From the NCBI RefSeq assembly GCF_000429905.1, contig NZ_AUCT01000001.1, positions 62,001 through 126,000 of the forward strand: a stretch of 64,000 bases of DNA, written 5' to 3'. Source of the DNA: Desulfatibacillum aliphaticivorans DSM 15576. Lineage in GTDB: Bacteria; Desulfobacterota; Desulfobacteria; Desulfobacterales; Desulfatibacillaceae. A program made the translations under genes and the position numbers. The notes beneath the pieces are model-generated. The model saw only the letters and a list, made by a program, of their open reading frames with translations. It was not told the DNA's origin and did no database searches. This document shows positions 9,046-17,780 of this stretch, in pieces; the first letter of the stretch is position 1, and every line of letters starts with the position of its first letter.

Positions 9046-9714
9046 ATGCCGAAATCCACCTTCAATAATCTGCCGTTGGAAAAAAGGGAGCGCATCCTCA
9101 GGGTGGCCGCCGAACTTTTTGCACAAACAGGCTACACCAAGACCGACGTGGCTCTCATCGCCCGGGAAGCCGGGGTGGCCAAGGGGTCGATGTACAATTA
9201 TTTCGAGTCCAAGGACGACATTTATGTGCATGTTTGCGCACGGGCTCTGGAGCAGTCCCGGACGGCGGTGTACGGCGGCATTGACAAGTCCTGGGACATA
9301 TACAGGCAGATCGATCACATCTTCCGCAAAGGCTCGGCCTTTGCCATGGAAAGCCCGGAATTCGTGCTTCTTTATTTAAATGTATCCTCCGTGGGCATGG
9401 AGCGATTCGCCGAAGCCCTCACCCGGGAGGTGGAGCACTACACGGCCAATCATCTTAGAAATCTTATCCGCAAAGGCATGGAAGCGGGAATCGTCAGGCC
9501 GGACATCAACGCCAGCATGACGGCGTTCTTCATCAACAGCATGTACATCGTGCTCCTGCTTTCTTTCGTGTCGCGGCATTTTCAAATACGTTTGCTGGAA
9601 TATCTGGAAATCGAAGGGGACATGGAAGAGTTGGACCGGGAGGCCATCCTGGATCAACTGGTCGGAATGATCGAGTCCATGCTCAAACCGGCTGCGCCCC
9701 TGAACGACAATTAA
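9046..9714 (+). CDS. TetR/AcrR family transcriptional regulator
   Basis: The protein has 222 residues. The N-terminal helix-turn-helix (about residues 13-60) contains ILRVAAELFAQTGYTKTDVALIAREAGVAKGSMYNYFESKDDIY, interrupted here only for description; the TGY..T..IA..AGV..G..Y.YF.SK pattern is the family signature. The C-terminal ligand-binding half is divergent. It probably represses its own gene and the following enzymes by binding the two palindromes at 8931-8972. The next gene starts only 13 nt downstream, so the regulator appears to be the first gene of the operon. Inducers of related proteins are often acyl-CoAs, which is possible here but not shown. Confidence 0.9.
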   Translation: MPKSTFNNLPLEKRERILRVAAELFAQTGYTKTDVALIAREAGVAKGSMYNYFESKDDIYVHVCARALEQSRTAVYGGIDKSWDIYRQIDHIFRKGSAFAMESPEFVLLYLNVSSVGMERFAEALTREVEHYTANHLRNLIRKGMEAGIVRPDINASMTAFFINSMYIVLLLSFVSRHFQIRLLEYLEIEGDMEELDREAILDQLVGMIESMLKPAAPLNDN

Positions 9715-9727
9715 ACGAGGTGAAACC

Positions 9728-10564
9728 ATGTACGATGATTTAAAAGGACAAGTCGCCCTGATAACCGGCGCGGGCAAAACCACGGGAATCGGCTACGCCA
9801 TTGCGGAAAAAATGGCCGCTTGCGGCGCCGACGTGGTGATTACGGATCTGGGAGGCCCCGGCCCCCGCGAATCCGAGCAGGCGCCCCCCACCACCGAGGA
9901 AATGAACGAGACGGCCGCCGGCCTGGCAGCCAAATACGGCGTCAAGGTGATCGCCGTGGAAATGGACGTCACCGACACCGAATCCGTGAACAAAATGGTG
10001 GAAGTGGTCAAGGCGGAGTTCGGCAGGATGGACGCCTTGTTCAACAACGCGGGAGCATCATTCGGCGTGCCCAGCACGATCCACGACTACGACGAAGGCG
10101 CCTGGCTCAGAACCATCGACGTGAACCTCCACGGCGTGTACCGGGTGTCCAAGGCCTTGGCCCCCATGCTGCGGGAAAACAAGGGCCGCATCGTCAACGT
10201 GGCCTCCCGGGCCGGCAAGTTCCCCGCCCTTTTTAACGGCGCCTACTCCGTGGCCAAGGCGGGCGTGATCATGCTTTCCAAGGTCATGGCCAAGGAGCTG
10301 GGCGGCGAAGGCGTGCGCGTAAACGCCATATGCCCCGGCCAGATCATGACCGACCTCCAAAGGTGGCGCCTCAACCTGGAAGCCCAGGTGTTCCAGACCA
10401 CATTTGAAGACCGGAAAGCCGAAATGTGCAAGACCATCCCCCTGGGATACATCGCCGAGCCTGAGGAAGTGGCCTCCCTGGCGGTTTATCTGGTTTCCAA
10501 GGAATCTTCGTACCTGACCGGCCAGGCGATCAACGTCACGGGCGGCCAGTTGATGGAACTGTAA
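9728..10564 (+). CDS. Short-chain dehydrogenase/reductase (SDR)
   Basis: The product has 278 residues with a Rossmann fold. The nucleotide-binding loop is TGAGKTTGIG (about residues 14-23), slightly longer than the usual TGxxxGIG. NNAG occurs near residue 105, and the catalytic YxxxK is YSVAK near residue 173, with a Ser in the preceding NVASRAG. An acidic residue after the second strand (VITDLGG) favours NAD(H). An insert rich in Pro and Glu (ESEQAPPTTEEMNET) follows. It starts 13 nt after the TetR gene behind GAGG, so it is probably co-transcribed with it. The substrate is unknown; the context suggests a hydroxy/keto intermediate of the ThDP-enzyme pathway. Confidence 0.88.
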   Translation: MYDDLKGQVALITGAGKTTGIGYAIAEKMAACGADVVITDLGGPGPRESEQAPPTTEEMNETAAGLAAKYGVKVIAVEMDVTDTESVNKMVEVVKAEFGRMDALFNNAGASFGVPSTIHDYDEGAWLRTIDVNLHGVYRVSKALAPMLRENKGRIVNVASRAGKFPALFNGAYSVAKAGVIMLSKVMAKELGGEGVRVNAICPGQIMTDLQRWRLNLEAQVFQTTFEDRKAEMCKTIPLGYIAEPEEVASLAVYLVSKESSYLTGQAINVTGGQLMEL

Positions 10565-10635
10565 ATAATTATTCGGGCTAAAACAAAGCCCTGACCTTTT
10601 TCTATTAAGCAACTTTTATAAAGGAGTAAAATATT

Positions 10636-12342
10636 ATGGAATGCCAAGCAGAATGCAAAATGGGCGCACAACTGGCTGCTGAAGCCCTGGTCGACCTGGG
10701 CGTGGAAGTCATCTTCACCCTGAGCGGCGGTCACATCACCCCCATCTATCAGTTTCTGGAAGACACCGACATCAAGCTCATGGACACCCGTCATGAGCAA
10801 GCCGCGGTCTTCATGGCCGAAGCATACGGCCGCATGACCCGCAAACCCGGCATCGCCATGGTGACGGCGGGCCCCGGCTTCACCAACGCCCTGACCCCCA
10901 TCGCCAACGCGCGTCTTTCCAACACGCCCCTGGTTCTCATCTCCGGCGTGGTGGGCATCGAATCCGTGGACAAACTGGACCTTCAGGACATGCGCCAGGC
11001 GCCGGTCATCGAGCCCATGGTGAAAAAAGCCCTGGTCTGCCATCATCCTGAAAGGGTGTATGAGTACATCGACATGGCCATGCGCATCGCCTCCACCGGC
11101 AGGCCCGGCCCCGTGTACCTGGAACTCCCCGTGGACATGCTGAACTGCAAGCCCGAAGCCGCCAAGGTAAAACGCCTGGCCACCCAGGTGGAATGCCGTC
11201 CCGCGGACTTGTCCAAGGCTCCGGCCATCCTGGAAATGATCGAGCAGGCCAACACCCCCATGATCATTGCGGGCTCCGGCGCATGGTATTCCGATGCCGG
11301 AGACGAGTTGCAAAAGTTCGTGGAAATGACCAACATCCCGATCTTCACCTCCACCCAAGGCCGCGGCATCGTCTCCGACGACCACCCCCTGTGCTTTGAA
11401 GGCTCCCTGGCCATCCGCCCGGGCGCAGCCATGATGGCCAGCTTCAGCACCGACCTGCTCATCATGCTGGGCAGCCGCTTCAGCCTGTACTACATCTTCG
11501 GCGACATCTTCCCGCCCACCTGCAAGATCGTCCAGGTGGACATCGAACCTCAGGAACTGGGCCACAATAAGGCCGTGGACCTGCCCGTAACCAGCGACAT
11601 CAAGCCTCTGATCGCTGAAATGATCCGTCTGGTGGAAGAAAAAGGCAATGGCGCCGCCATGCAGGAAAAATACGCCGGATGGGTCAAAACCCTGGAACAA
11701 GCCAATATCGACGGCCGCGTGGAAGCCAACGCCCAGTGGGAAAGCCCGGAATCCCCCATCCACCCCATGCGCCTGGCTCGCGAAGTGGACAACTTCATGA
11801 ACCTGGAATCCGACATCGTGTGCGCCGACGGCGGCGACACCTCCGTGTGGATGGGCATGACCCGCACCGTGCGCAAGGGCGGAACCTACCTGGACTCCGG
11901 CCTGTACGGATGCCTGGGCGTGGGCATTCCTTACGCCAATGCAGCCAAGTTCCATAATCCCGACAGCCGCGTTTGCCTGATCACCGGCGACGGCTCCACG
12001 GGCTTTAACTTCATGGAATTCGAAACCTCCATCCGCAAGGGCCTGCCCATCGTCGTGGTCATCTCCAACGACCTGGGCTGGGGCATGATCCGTCACAGCC
12101 AGGAACTGCGTCTGGGGCACGCCATTGAAGACGGCACCTGGATCGGCCGCGTGGATTACCACAAGATGATCGAACCTTTGGGCGGCGTGGGCTTTTTGGT
12201 TGAAAAACCCGAAGACATTCGTCCGGCCCTGGAAGAAGCCTTCAAGACCGGCAAAACCTGCTGCATCAACGTCATGACCGATCCCACGACCATCAGCCCA
12301 GGCAGCACCGCTTTGGCGAACCTGGGGGCGTATTCAGTATAA
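10636..12342 (+). CDS. Thiamine-diphosphate-dependent enzyme, acetolactate synthase/2-hydroxyacyl-CoA lyase-like
   Basis: The protein of 568 residues has the three-domain ThDP fold: an N-terminal PYR domain with the catalytic Glu in RHEQAAVFMAEAYGR (about residue 54), a central domain, and a C-terminal PP domain with the Mg/ThDP motif starting GDGSTGFNF and ending SNDLGWG. FIASTGRPGP-type sequence (RIASTGRPGPVYLELP) is common to the acetolactate synthase, oxalyl-CoA decarboxylase and 2-hydroxyacyl-CoA lyase branches. No regulatory subunit gene (ilvH) is adjacent and the setting is catabolic, which argues against a biosynthetic acetolactate synthase. It follows the SDR by 71 nt with AGGAG in front of the start. 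Confidence 0.8.
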   Translation: MECQAECKMGAQLAAEALVDLGVEVIFTLSGGHITPIYQFLEDTDIKLMDTRHEQAAVFMAEAYGRMTRKPGIAMVTAGPGFTNALTPIANARLSNTPLVLISGVVGIESVDKLDLQDMRQAPVIEPMVKKALVCHHPERVYEYIDMAMRIASTGRPGPVYLELPVDMLNCKPEAAKVKRLATQVECRPADLSKAPAILEMIEQANTPMIIAGSGAWYSDAGDELQKFVEMTNIPIFTSTQGRGIVSDDHPLCFEGSLAIRPGAAMMASFSTDLLIMLGSRFSLYYIFGDIFPPTCKIVQVDIEPQELGHNKAVDLPVTSDIKPLIAEMIRLVEEKGNGAAMQEKYAGWVKTLEQANIDGRVEANAQWESPESPIHPMRLAREVDNFMNLESDIVCADGGDTSVWMGMTRTVRKGGTYLDSGLYGCLGVGIPYANAAKFHNPDSRVCLITGDGSTGFNFMEFETSIRKGLPIVVVISNDLGWGMIRHSQELRLGHAIEDGTWIGRVDYHKMIEPLGGVGFLVEKPEDIRPALEEAFKTGKTCCINVMTDPTTISPGSTALANLGAYSV

Positions 12343-12390
12343 TGCGTCAAAACAAAGCCTTAAACCCAATAAAAAGAAGGGGGGAAGCGT

Positions 12391-13338
12391 ATGGACCCAG
12401 CGGTTATTGACCAAATACATCTGAATTTCAACCAGAAGAGCCTTTTAGGCATCAACGCGGCCATTGCCCTTATGATGCTGGGCGTGTCCCTGGACCTGAA
12501 ACTGGAAGACTTCAAACGCATTCTGGTTTCACCCAAGGCGCCGGCTATCGGGTTGCTCGCCCAGTTCATACTGCTTCCGGCCTTCACCTTCGGCCTCACC
12601 ATGATCCTGCCCAAGTCCATGCTCATACCGTCCATGGCAATGGGCATGATCCTGGTGGCGTCATGTCCGGGAGGCAATCTGTCTAACATCATTACCTACC
12701 TGGCAAAGGGCAATTGCGCGGTGTCTATCAGCATGACGGCCATTTCCAGTTGCGCGGCCATCTTCATGACGCCCCTGAACCTTGCCATCTGGGGCTCCTT
12801 GAACCCGAACACCGCGCCGATTTTGCAGGAGGTGCACTTAAGCCCCTCGGATGTGTTCGTGACCATATTCGTCATCTTGGGCATTCCCATGGCCATCGGC
12901 ATCACCTTGTCCAAGGTGTTTCCCAACCTGGCCAACAAGGTCAGGAAGCCGTTCAAGATTTTCTCCTTGAGCGTCTTCATGCTCATCGTCCTGGGCGCCC
13001 TGCTGGCCAACTGGCAGAACTTCATCAACGTGGTGGGGCTGGTGGCCCTGGCCGTGTTCATCCATAACGCCCTGGCCCTGACCTTGGGCTACACAAGCGG
13101 ACATCTGGCCAAATTGCCCGTCCGCGACAAACGGGCGGTTGCCATCGAGGTGGGAATCCAGAATTCGGCCCTGGGCCTGCTTTTGGTCTTCAACTTTTTC
13201 GGCGGCCTGGGCGGCATGGCCATTGTCGTGGCGTGGTGGGGCATCTGGCACATCATTGCCGGGTTGGTGGTCTCCCAGATATTCTCCCGGAGTAAACTAC
13301 CGCCCGAGGAAGAAGACGCCGATACATGCACCGTGTAA
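12391..13338 (+). CDS. Bile acid:sodium symporter family transporter (BASS)
   Basis: The product has 315 residues with about nine to ten hydrophobic helices. ASCPGGNLSNI (about residue 90) and EVGIQNSALG (about residue 254) are the two crossover-helix motifs that form the sodium-binding region in BASS/ASBT-type symporters. Family members move organic anions (bile acids, 2-oxoacids, pantoate, sulfonated compounds) into the cell with Na+. A strong AAGGGGGG ribosome site precedes the start, 48 nt after the ThDP enzyme. It probably imports the substrate, or a related anion, for the surrounding enzymes; which one is not visible from sequence. Confidence 0.88.
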   Translation: MDPAVIDQIHLNFNQKSLLGINAAIALMMLGVSLDLKLEDFKRILVSPKAPAIGLLAQFILLPAFTFGLTMILPKSMLIPSMAMGMILVASCPGGNLSNIITYLAKGNCAVSISMTAISSCAAIFMTPLNLAIWGSLNPNTAPILQEVHLSPSDVFVTIFVILGIPMAIGITLSKVFPNLANKVRKPFKIFSLSVFMLIVLGALLANWQNFINVVGLVALAVFIHNALALTLGYTSGHLAKLPVRDKRAVAIEVGIQNSALGLLLVFNFFGGLGGMAIVVAWWGIWHIIAGLVVSQIFSRSKLPPEEEDADTCTV

Positions 13339-13377
13339 GCTGAAATTATGAAAGGCTGACCGCCTAAGAAGGTTGCT

Positions 13378-14187
13378 ATGAGAAACTTCAAAAACAAAGT
13401 AGTGGTGGTGACGGGCGCGGCCGGCGGCCTGGGTAAAGCCATTTGCCGGAGATTCGCCAAGGCCGGCGCCCAAATAGCCGCAACGGACATGATCCCGGAC
13501 CAGGTGGAGGCGCTGGAGAAGGAACTTAAAGGAGCAGGAGTCCCCTGTAAAGGATACGTCCTGGACGTCACGGACGAAGACGCCTGCTGGAAGGTCATGG
13601 AATCCGTCGTAAAAGACATGGGCCGCATCGACGTTCTGGTCAACAACGCGGGCATCACCCACCGCAGCGCCTTTCAGGAAACCCGGACCGCCGTGTACCG
13701 CAAAGTCATGGACGTGAACTTTTTCGGGTCCCTGTACTGCACCAAGGCGGCCATCGACCAACTGATAAAGAACAAAGGCGCCATCACGGTCATCAGCTCC
13801 GTGGCCGGGGTTTCCCCCCTGCTGGGGCGCACGGGATATTCGGCCAGCAAGCACGCGCTGCACGGCCTGTTCGGATCCCTCCGGTCCGAGATGAGCGACA
13901 AAGGCGTGGACGTGACCATCGTCTGCCCGGGATTCACCAAGACGAATATTGACAAGGCAGCCCTGGATTTCGACGGTAAGCCGACGAAAAACCCCCAATC
14001 CACGGTGGGAAAAATCGCCACGCCTCAGGAAACCGCCCAGGAAGTCTTTTTCGCCACGGCGCGACAAAAGCCCCTGGCAGTCCTGTCCATGGTGGGCAAG
14101 CTGTCGTGGATCATCCACAGGCTGCACCCGCCCCTGTTCGAGCGCATTATGACCAATTCGGTCAAGCACGAACTGGAGCACGATTGA
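13378..14187 (+). CDS. Short-chain dehydrogenase/reductase (SDR)
   Basis: The protein has 269 residues. The TGAAGGLG cofactor loop (residues 12-19), NNAG (about residue 90), SS before the active-site Tyr (TVISSVAG), and YSASK (about residue 160) give a complete classical SDR set. The first beta-alpha-beta ends in ATDMIP, an Asp favouring NAD. It has a long C-terminal tail with hydrophobic stretches (VLSMVGKLSWIIHRLHPPLF) seen in membrane-associated SDRs acting on lipid-like substrates. It is the fifth gene in a row on this strand starting from the TetR gene and the last before a repeat cluster. It differs clearly from the first SDR, so the two are unlikely to be recent duplicates. Confidence 0.87.
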   Translation: MRNFKNKVVVVTGAAGGLGKAICRRFAKAGAQIAATDMIPDQVEALEKELKGAGVPCKGYVLDVTDEDACWKVMESVVKDMGRIDVLVNNAGITHRSAFQETRTAVYRKVMDVNFFGSLYCTKAAIDQLIKNKGAITVISSVAGVSPLLGRTGYSASKHALHGLFGSLRSEMSDKGVDVTIVCPGFTKTNIDKAALDFDGKPTKNPQSTVGKIATPQETAQEVFFATARQKPLAVLSMVGKLSWIIHRLHPPLFERIMTNSVKHELEHD

Positions 14188-14747
14188 CGTACACGTTGTC
14201 GGGTTTCGCGGCGCTCAGCCCAACCTTCGGCTCTCCCAACGCAACGTAGCCTGGGTTGAGCCTGCGAAACCCTGCAGATACAATATAAGGACGCCGCCCC
14301 CTGTGAACGTCTGAAAAAAGCAGGCACGGGGCCCTGCAGCTGCATATCGGCTGCAGGCGGCGCCCTGAACGGGCAGCCCCGGCAGAGCAGTATCCTGCCG
14401 GGGTCGCGAAGCGACATGAAGTTCGACCTGTACAGCAGGTTAATCAGGCAGCGCGACCCGACACGGCGCAAAACAATAAAACTCGTTCCCATGCTTCGCG
14501 TGGGAATGCATACGGAAGCAGCATAAAACAAAGGCGTTTCAACAAGCGTTCCTGCCCACATGTAGGTCGGGTCACGCGAAGCTGCGGCGGCAATAAAGTT
14601 GTTCGGGATGATTCCGTCATCCATATTCCCGCGACCGGCGAGTACTTTAACGCGGAGCGACCCGACACGGCCGATAAAACGCTTGATGCAGTAAAAGTTC
14701 AACAACTTACTTCAAGTTTAGTCTTAAAAAACAGGAGGAATTGACAA
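14188..14747. repeat. Composite intergenic repeat cluster
   Basis: No gene is supported here. From left to right there is an inverted repeat built on GGGTTTCGC..CTCAGCCCA / TGGGTTGAG..GCGAAACCC (about 14200-14272); an inverted copy of the GCAGGCACGGGGCCCTGCAG unit (about 14318-14337); the AGCAGTATC-loop hairpin (14377-14403) followed by GTCGC-GAA-GCGAC; a GTTCCCATGC..GTGGGAATGCATACG palindrome (about 14485-14514); and GTAGGTCGGGTCACGCG / CGCGGAGCGACCCGAC halves (about 14562-14669). A strong AGGAGGAATTG at about 14731 serves the next gene. Confidence 0.65.
14377..14403 (+). repeat. REP-like hairpin, AGCAGTATC loop
   Basis: CCCCGGCAG (14377-14385) pairs perfectly with CTGCCGGGG (14395-14403) around AGCAGTATC. 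Compared with the copy at 8619 the innermost pair is G-C instead of C-G, a compensatory change. The second small hairpin follows as GTCGC-GAA-GCGAC. Confidence 0.72.
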
Positions 14748-16478
14748 ATGGCCAAAGTAAAAATGACCCCCAGCGAGGCTTTAGTGGAAACCCTTGTGGC
14801 TGAAGGCGTGGAAAACATCTTCGGCATCGTGGGCTCCGCTTATATGGACGCCCTGGACCTCTTTCCCACGGCGGGCATCCGCTTCATCTCCGTGGCTCAC
14901 GAACAAGCCGCTTGCCACGCAGCAGACGGCCTTGCCCGCGTGACCGGCAAGCCCCAGGCCTGCATCGCCCAGAACGGCCCCGGCGCCGCCAACTTCGTGT
15001 CCGCCATGACCGCCGCGTATTGGGCTCACTCCCCCGTGGTCGCCATCACTCCCGAAGCCGGCACCTTGGGCATCGGAACCGGAGGATTCCAGGAACTGGA
15101 CCAGATGCCCATGTTCCATGAACAAACCGTGTATCAGGTCCGCGTAAACGCGGCCCAGCGCATGGCCGAGCTCTCCCGCCGGGCCTTCTACATGGCCAAG
15201 ACTTACAACGGCCCCACCCAGTTGAACATCCCCCGGGATCTGTTCTACGGCGTGTGCGAAGACGAAATTTACACCACCCCGGAAATCACTTACGGCTCCG
15301 GCCCCAGGCAGTCCCTGGAAGAGGCCGCCAAGCTCCTGGCCGAAGCAAAATACCCCGTGATCCTGGCCGGCGGCGGCGTGTCCCAGGCGGACGCAATCGC
15401 CGAACTCAAGGCCCTGGCCGAGTACCTGACCGCGCCTGTCGTCAATTCCTATCTGCATAACGATACATTCCCGTCCTCCCATAAGCTGTCCGTAGGCCCC
15501 ATCGGCTACTGCGGCTCCAAGGCGGCCATGCGCACCATCGCCAAGGCGGACGTGGTCCTGGCCCTGGGCTCCCGTCTCGGACCCTTCGGCACCCTGCCCC
15601 AGTACGACATGACCTACTGGCCGGAAAACGCCAAGATCATCCAGGTGGATGTGAATCCCGCCGTGCTCGGCCTGTCCAAGCGGGTGGAGCTGGCCGTCCT
15701 GGCTGACTGCCGCGAATTCGCCAAGGAAGTGTTTACGCTGGTCAAGGCCGCCAAACCCGGCCTGGAAGAAGACAAAGCCCGCCTGGAAGACGTGGCCAAG
15801 GAAAAGAAAATCTGGGACGACGAACTGGAAAAATGGTCCAGCTCCACCAACAAGCTCATGCATCCCCGCCGCTTCCTGTGGGAGCTCTCCAGGGCTGTGC
15901 CTGAGGGATCCATCGTGGCCACGGACATCGGAAACAACTCGTCCATGTGCAACTCCTACTTCCAGTTCAACGGCGCTCGTCAGCACATCTCCGCGCTGTC
16001 CTGGGGCAACTGCGGCTTCGCTTACGGCGCGGCCATGGGCGCCAAACTGGGATGCCCGGACAAAGCGGTCTTCGCCTTCCAGGGCGACGGCGCCTACGGC
16101 ATCAGCGGCATCGCCGAAGTCATGACCGCCGTGCGCGAGAATATTCCCATCATCGCCATCGTGGCCAACAACTACGAATGGGGCGCTGAAAAGAAAAACC
16201 AGATCGATTACTACGACAACCGCTTCATCGGCGCCAACCTGAGGGAAAACCCCAACTACGCCCAACTGGCGGAAGACATGGGCGGCAAGGGTTACCGGGT
16301 GGAAAACTACGACGAAGTGGGCGACGTGGTCAAAGACGCCGTGGCTTCCGGAAAGCCCTGCGTCATCGAAGGCGTCATCCAGGGCGGCGAAGAGGTTCTG
16401 GCCGAACCCTTCCGCCGGGACGCTCTCAAGAAAGCATACCGCATGCTTCCCAAGTACGAGCACCTGAACGTAAAATAG
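14748..16478 (+). CDS. xsc: Sulfoacetaldehyde acetyltransferase-like ThDP enzyme (Xsc family)
   Basis: The product of 576 residues looks like Xsc, which converts sulfoacetaldehyde and phosphate into sulfite and acetyl phosphate. Strings I associate with Xsc are present in order: MTPSEALVETLVAEGV, AAYWAHSPVV, GPTQLNIPRDLFYG, NSYLHNDTFPSSH, LGSRLGPFGTLPQ, TDIGNNSS..NSY, SWGNCGFAYG, WGAEKKNQIDYYDNRF and DPFRRDAL-like EPFRRDALKKAYRM near the end. The ThDP/Mg motif is GDGAYGISG..NN, and the PYR-domain Glu lies in HEQAACHAADG. The length is close to the usual 580-600. No taurine aminotransferase, taurine dehydrogenase or phosphotransacetylase gene is nearby, so the substrate supply is unknown. It has its own strong ribosome site and is followed by a terminator. 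Confidence 0.75.
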   Translation: MAKVKMTPSEALVETLVAEGVENIFGIVGSAYMDALDLFPTAGIRFISVAHEQAACHAADGLARVTGKPQACIAQNGPGAANFVSAMTAAYWAHSPVVAITPEAGTLGIGTGGFQELDQMPMFHEQTVYQVRVNAAQRMAELSRRAFYMAKTYNGPTQLNIPRDLFYGVCEDEIYTTPEITYGSGPRQSLEEAAKLLAEAKYPVILAGGGVSQADAIAELKALAEYLTAPVVNSYLHNDTFPSSHKLSVGPIGYCGSKAAMRTIAKADVVLALGSRLGPFGTLPQYDMTYWPENAKIIQVDVNPAVLGLSKRVELAVLADCREFAKEVFTLVKAAKPGLEEDKARLEDVAKEKKIWDDELEKWSSSTNKLMHPRRFLWELSRAVPEGSIVATDIGNNSSMCNSYFQFNGARQHISALSWGNCGFAYGAAMGAKLGCPDKAVFAFQGDGAYGISGIAEVMTAVRENIPIIAIVANNYEWGAEKKNQIDYYDNRFIGANLRENPNYAQLAEDMGGKGYRVENYDEVGDVVKDAVASGKPCVIEGVIQGGEEVLAEPFRRDALKKAYRMLPKYEHLNVK

Positions 16479-16510
16479 CCATAACTCGCAGCATCCTTCC
16501 TTCCTGATCC

Positions 16511-16547
16511 GGGGGAAAGTCCGCAAGGGCTTTCCCCCATTTTTTTC
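16511..16547 (+). terminator. Rho-independent terminator after xsc-like gene
   Basis: GGGGGAAAG (16511-16519) pairs with CTTTCCCCC (16530-16538) around a ten-base loop and is followed by ATTTTTTTT. It ends the Xsc transcript and separates it from the ATPase/TOPRIM pair. Confidence 0.9.
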
Positions 16548-16688
16548 GAAGAACCCGCCGATTTCCTCTTCATTTCTTGACTTCCTCACTTAGTTGGACA
16601 ATTATTATAAGTGTTCGGAATGAAAACAATTGAAGGAGTTTTCTTTGCTGCGAGTTCAGGCCTTGTTCTCAATTTCAGGTGCACTGCC

Positions 16689-17780
16689 ATGAAAATCAAA
16701 TACGCTGACATTACCAATTTTAAAGGGCTGAGACATTGCCATATCGACTTTACCGACTATGACAAGCCTCGGCAGATAACTGCTTTGCTTGGAGATAACG
16801 GATCGGGCAAGACCACGGTTTTGCAGGCCATCGGACTGGTTTTATCCATGGCGGCTCGAAGGACGCCCTCGACGGATGCTTTCCAATGGCACGGCTTTCT
16901 GGCGGACAGAATAGGCTCGCTTGGCAAGACCAGGGTGGAGCTTTCCATTGACTTTGATCAAACGGAAACTTCTACAATATCGAAACTAAGCTATGAATAT
17001 TCACAGTTGTTTCCACCTAATCATGATTCGGATTTTTTTCCGCACCTGCCTTCCGGCGCCCCAAACATCAAATTAGTACTTGAAGATGGAGTTCTAAGCA
17101 GTCCTGAAGGGCCTGCAGCGATAAATGCGTTCGCTGGACGTTACACTATTGAAAAGCTATCTAAGGCACGGCCTGAGTTCCGAAAAGAGTATACCAAACT
17201 CGGCAGCATCTTCTGGTTTGACCAAATGCGCAGCCTGGGCCAGTCTCTATCTTCTGCAAACGGCGCAGAAAAGCCTGAATACGCCGAATCCTGGCAAATG
17301 GGCGTGGAGCAGTTACGGGAATACCTGGTTGGATGGTGGGCGCATCACACCACTTCGGAGAAAAAGGAAGGCGCCAAGGACTACATTCCGGCCTTGAGCG
17401 AAAAGTTCAACATGATTTTTCCTGGAGTACGGTTTAAAGGGGTTTCTCCGAGAGGCTCCGGCTCCGGCAGGATTTCAGACTTCTTCTTTCTTTTGGAACG
17501 GGAAGGCAAAACCTTTGACATTGCTGAGATGTCTTCCGGCGAGCAGGCGGTTTTCCCCCTGATCTACGAATTTGTCCGGCTGGATATCGCCAAGTCCATT
17601 GTTCTCATTGATGAACTAGAGCTCCATCTCCACCCGCCCCAGCAGCAGGCCTTGCTTGCCGCCTTGCCGAAGATCGGACCGGACTGCCAATATATCATCA
17701 CCACCCACTCACCCTATCTGGAGAGCATCATCCCGGATGAACACGAAGTACGGCTTGAAGGAGGCCGGCCATGCCTGTGA
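16689..17780 (+). CDS. AAA/ABC-type ATPase of a PARIS/OLD-like defence pair (AriA-like)
   Basis: The start is put at the ATG at 16689 (MKIKYADITNFKGL), which matches the usual N-terminus of this family; an in-frame ATG at 16611 would add 26 unrelated residues. The product has 363 residues. It shows Walker A GDNGSGKTT (about residues 35-43), an ABC-type signature MSSGEQAVFPL, Walker B IVLIDELELHLHP and the H-switch TTHSPYL. This is the SMC/OLD/RecF-like layout without long coiled coils. Its stop overlaps the start of a TOPRIM-type gene by ten bases. An ATPase plus a TOPRIM/DUF4435 protein is the plan of PARIS (AriA/AriB) and related anti-phage systems; assignment to that family is inferred from architecture. 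Confidence 0.75.
   Translation: MKIKYADITNFKGLRHCHIDFTDYDKPRQITALLGDNGSGKTTVLQAIGLVLSMAARRTPSTDAFQWHGFLADRIGSLGKTRVELSIDFDQTETSTISKLSYEYSQLFPPNHDSDFFPHLPSGAPNIKLVLEDGVLSSPEGPAAINAFAGRYTIEKLSKARPEFRKEYTKLGSIFWFDQMRSLGQSLSSANGAEKPEYAESWQMGVEQLREYLVGWWAHHTTSEKKEGAKDYIPALSEKFNMIFPGVRFKGVSPRGSGSGRISDFFFLLEREGKTFDIAEMSSGEQAVFPLIYEFVRLDIAKSIVLIDELELHLHPPQQQALLAALPKIGPDCQYIITTHSPYLESIIPDEHEVRLEGGRPCL

Noticed and set aside
10486..12162. Long minus-strand open frame over the ThDP enzyme
   Set aside because: The plus strand encodes a clear ThDP enzyme with motifs; the antisense product is low-complexity His/Gly/Asp-rich.
14781..16589. 602-codon minus-strand frame over the Xsc-like gene
   Set aside because: It is an antisense shadow of a motif-complete gene and crosses the terminator.
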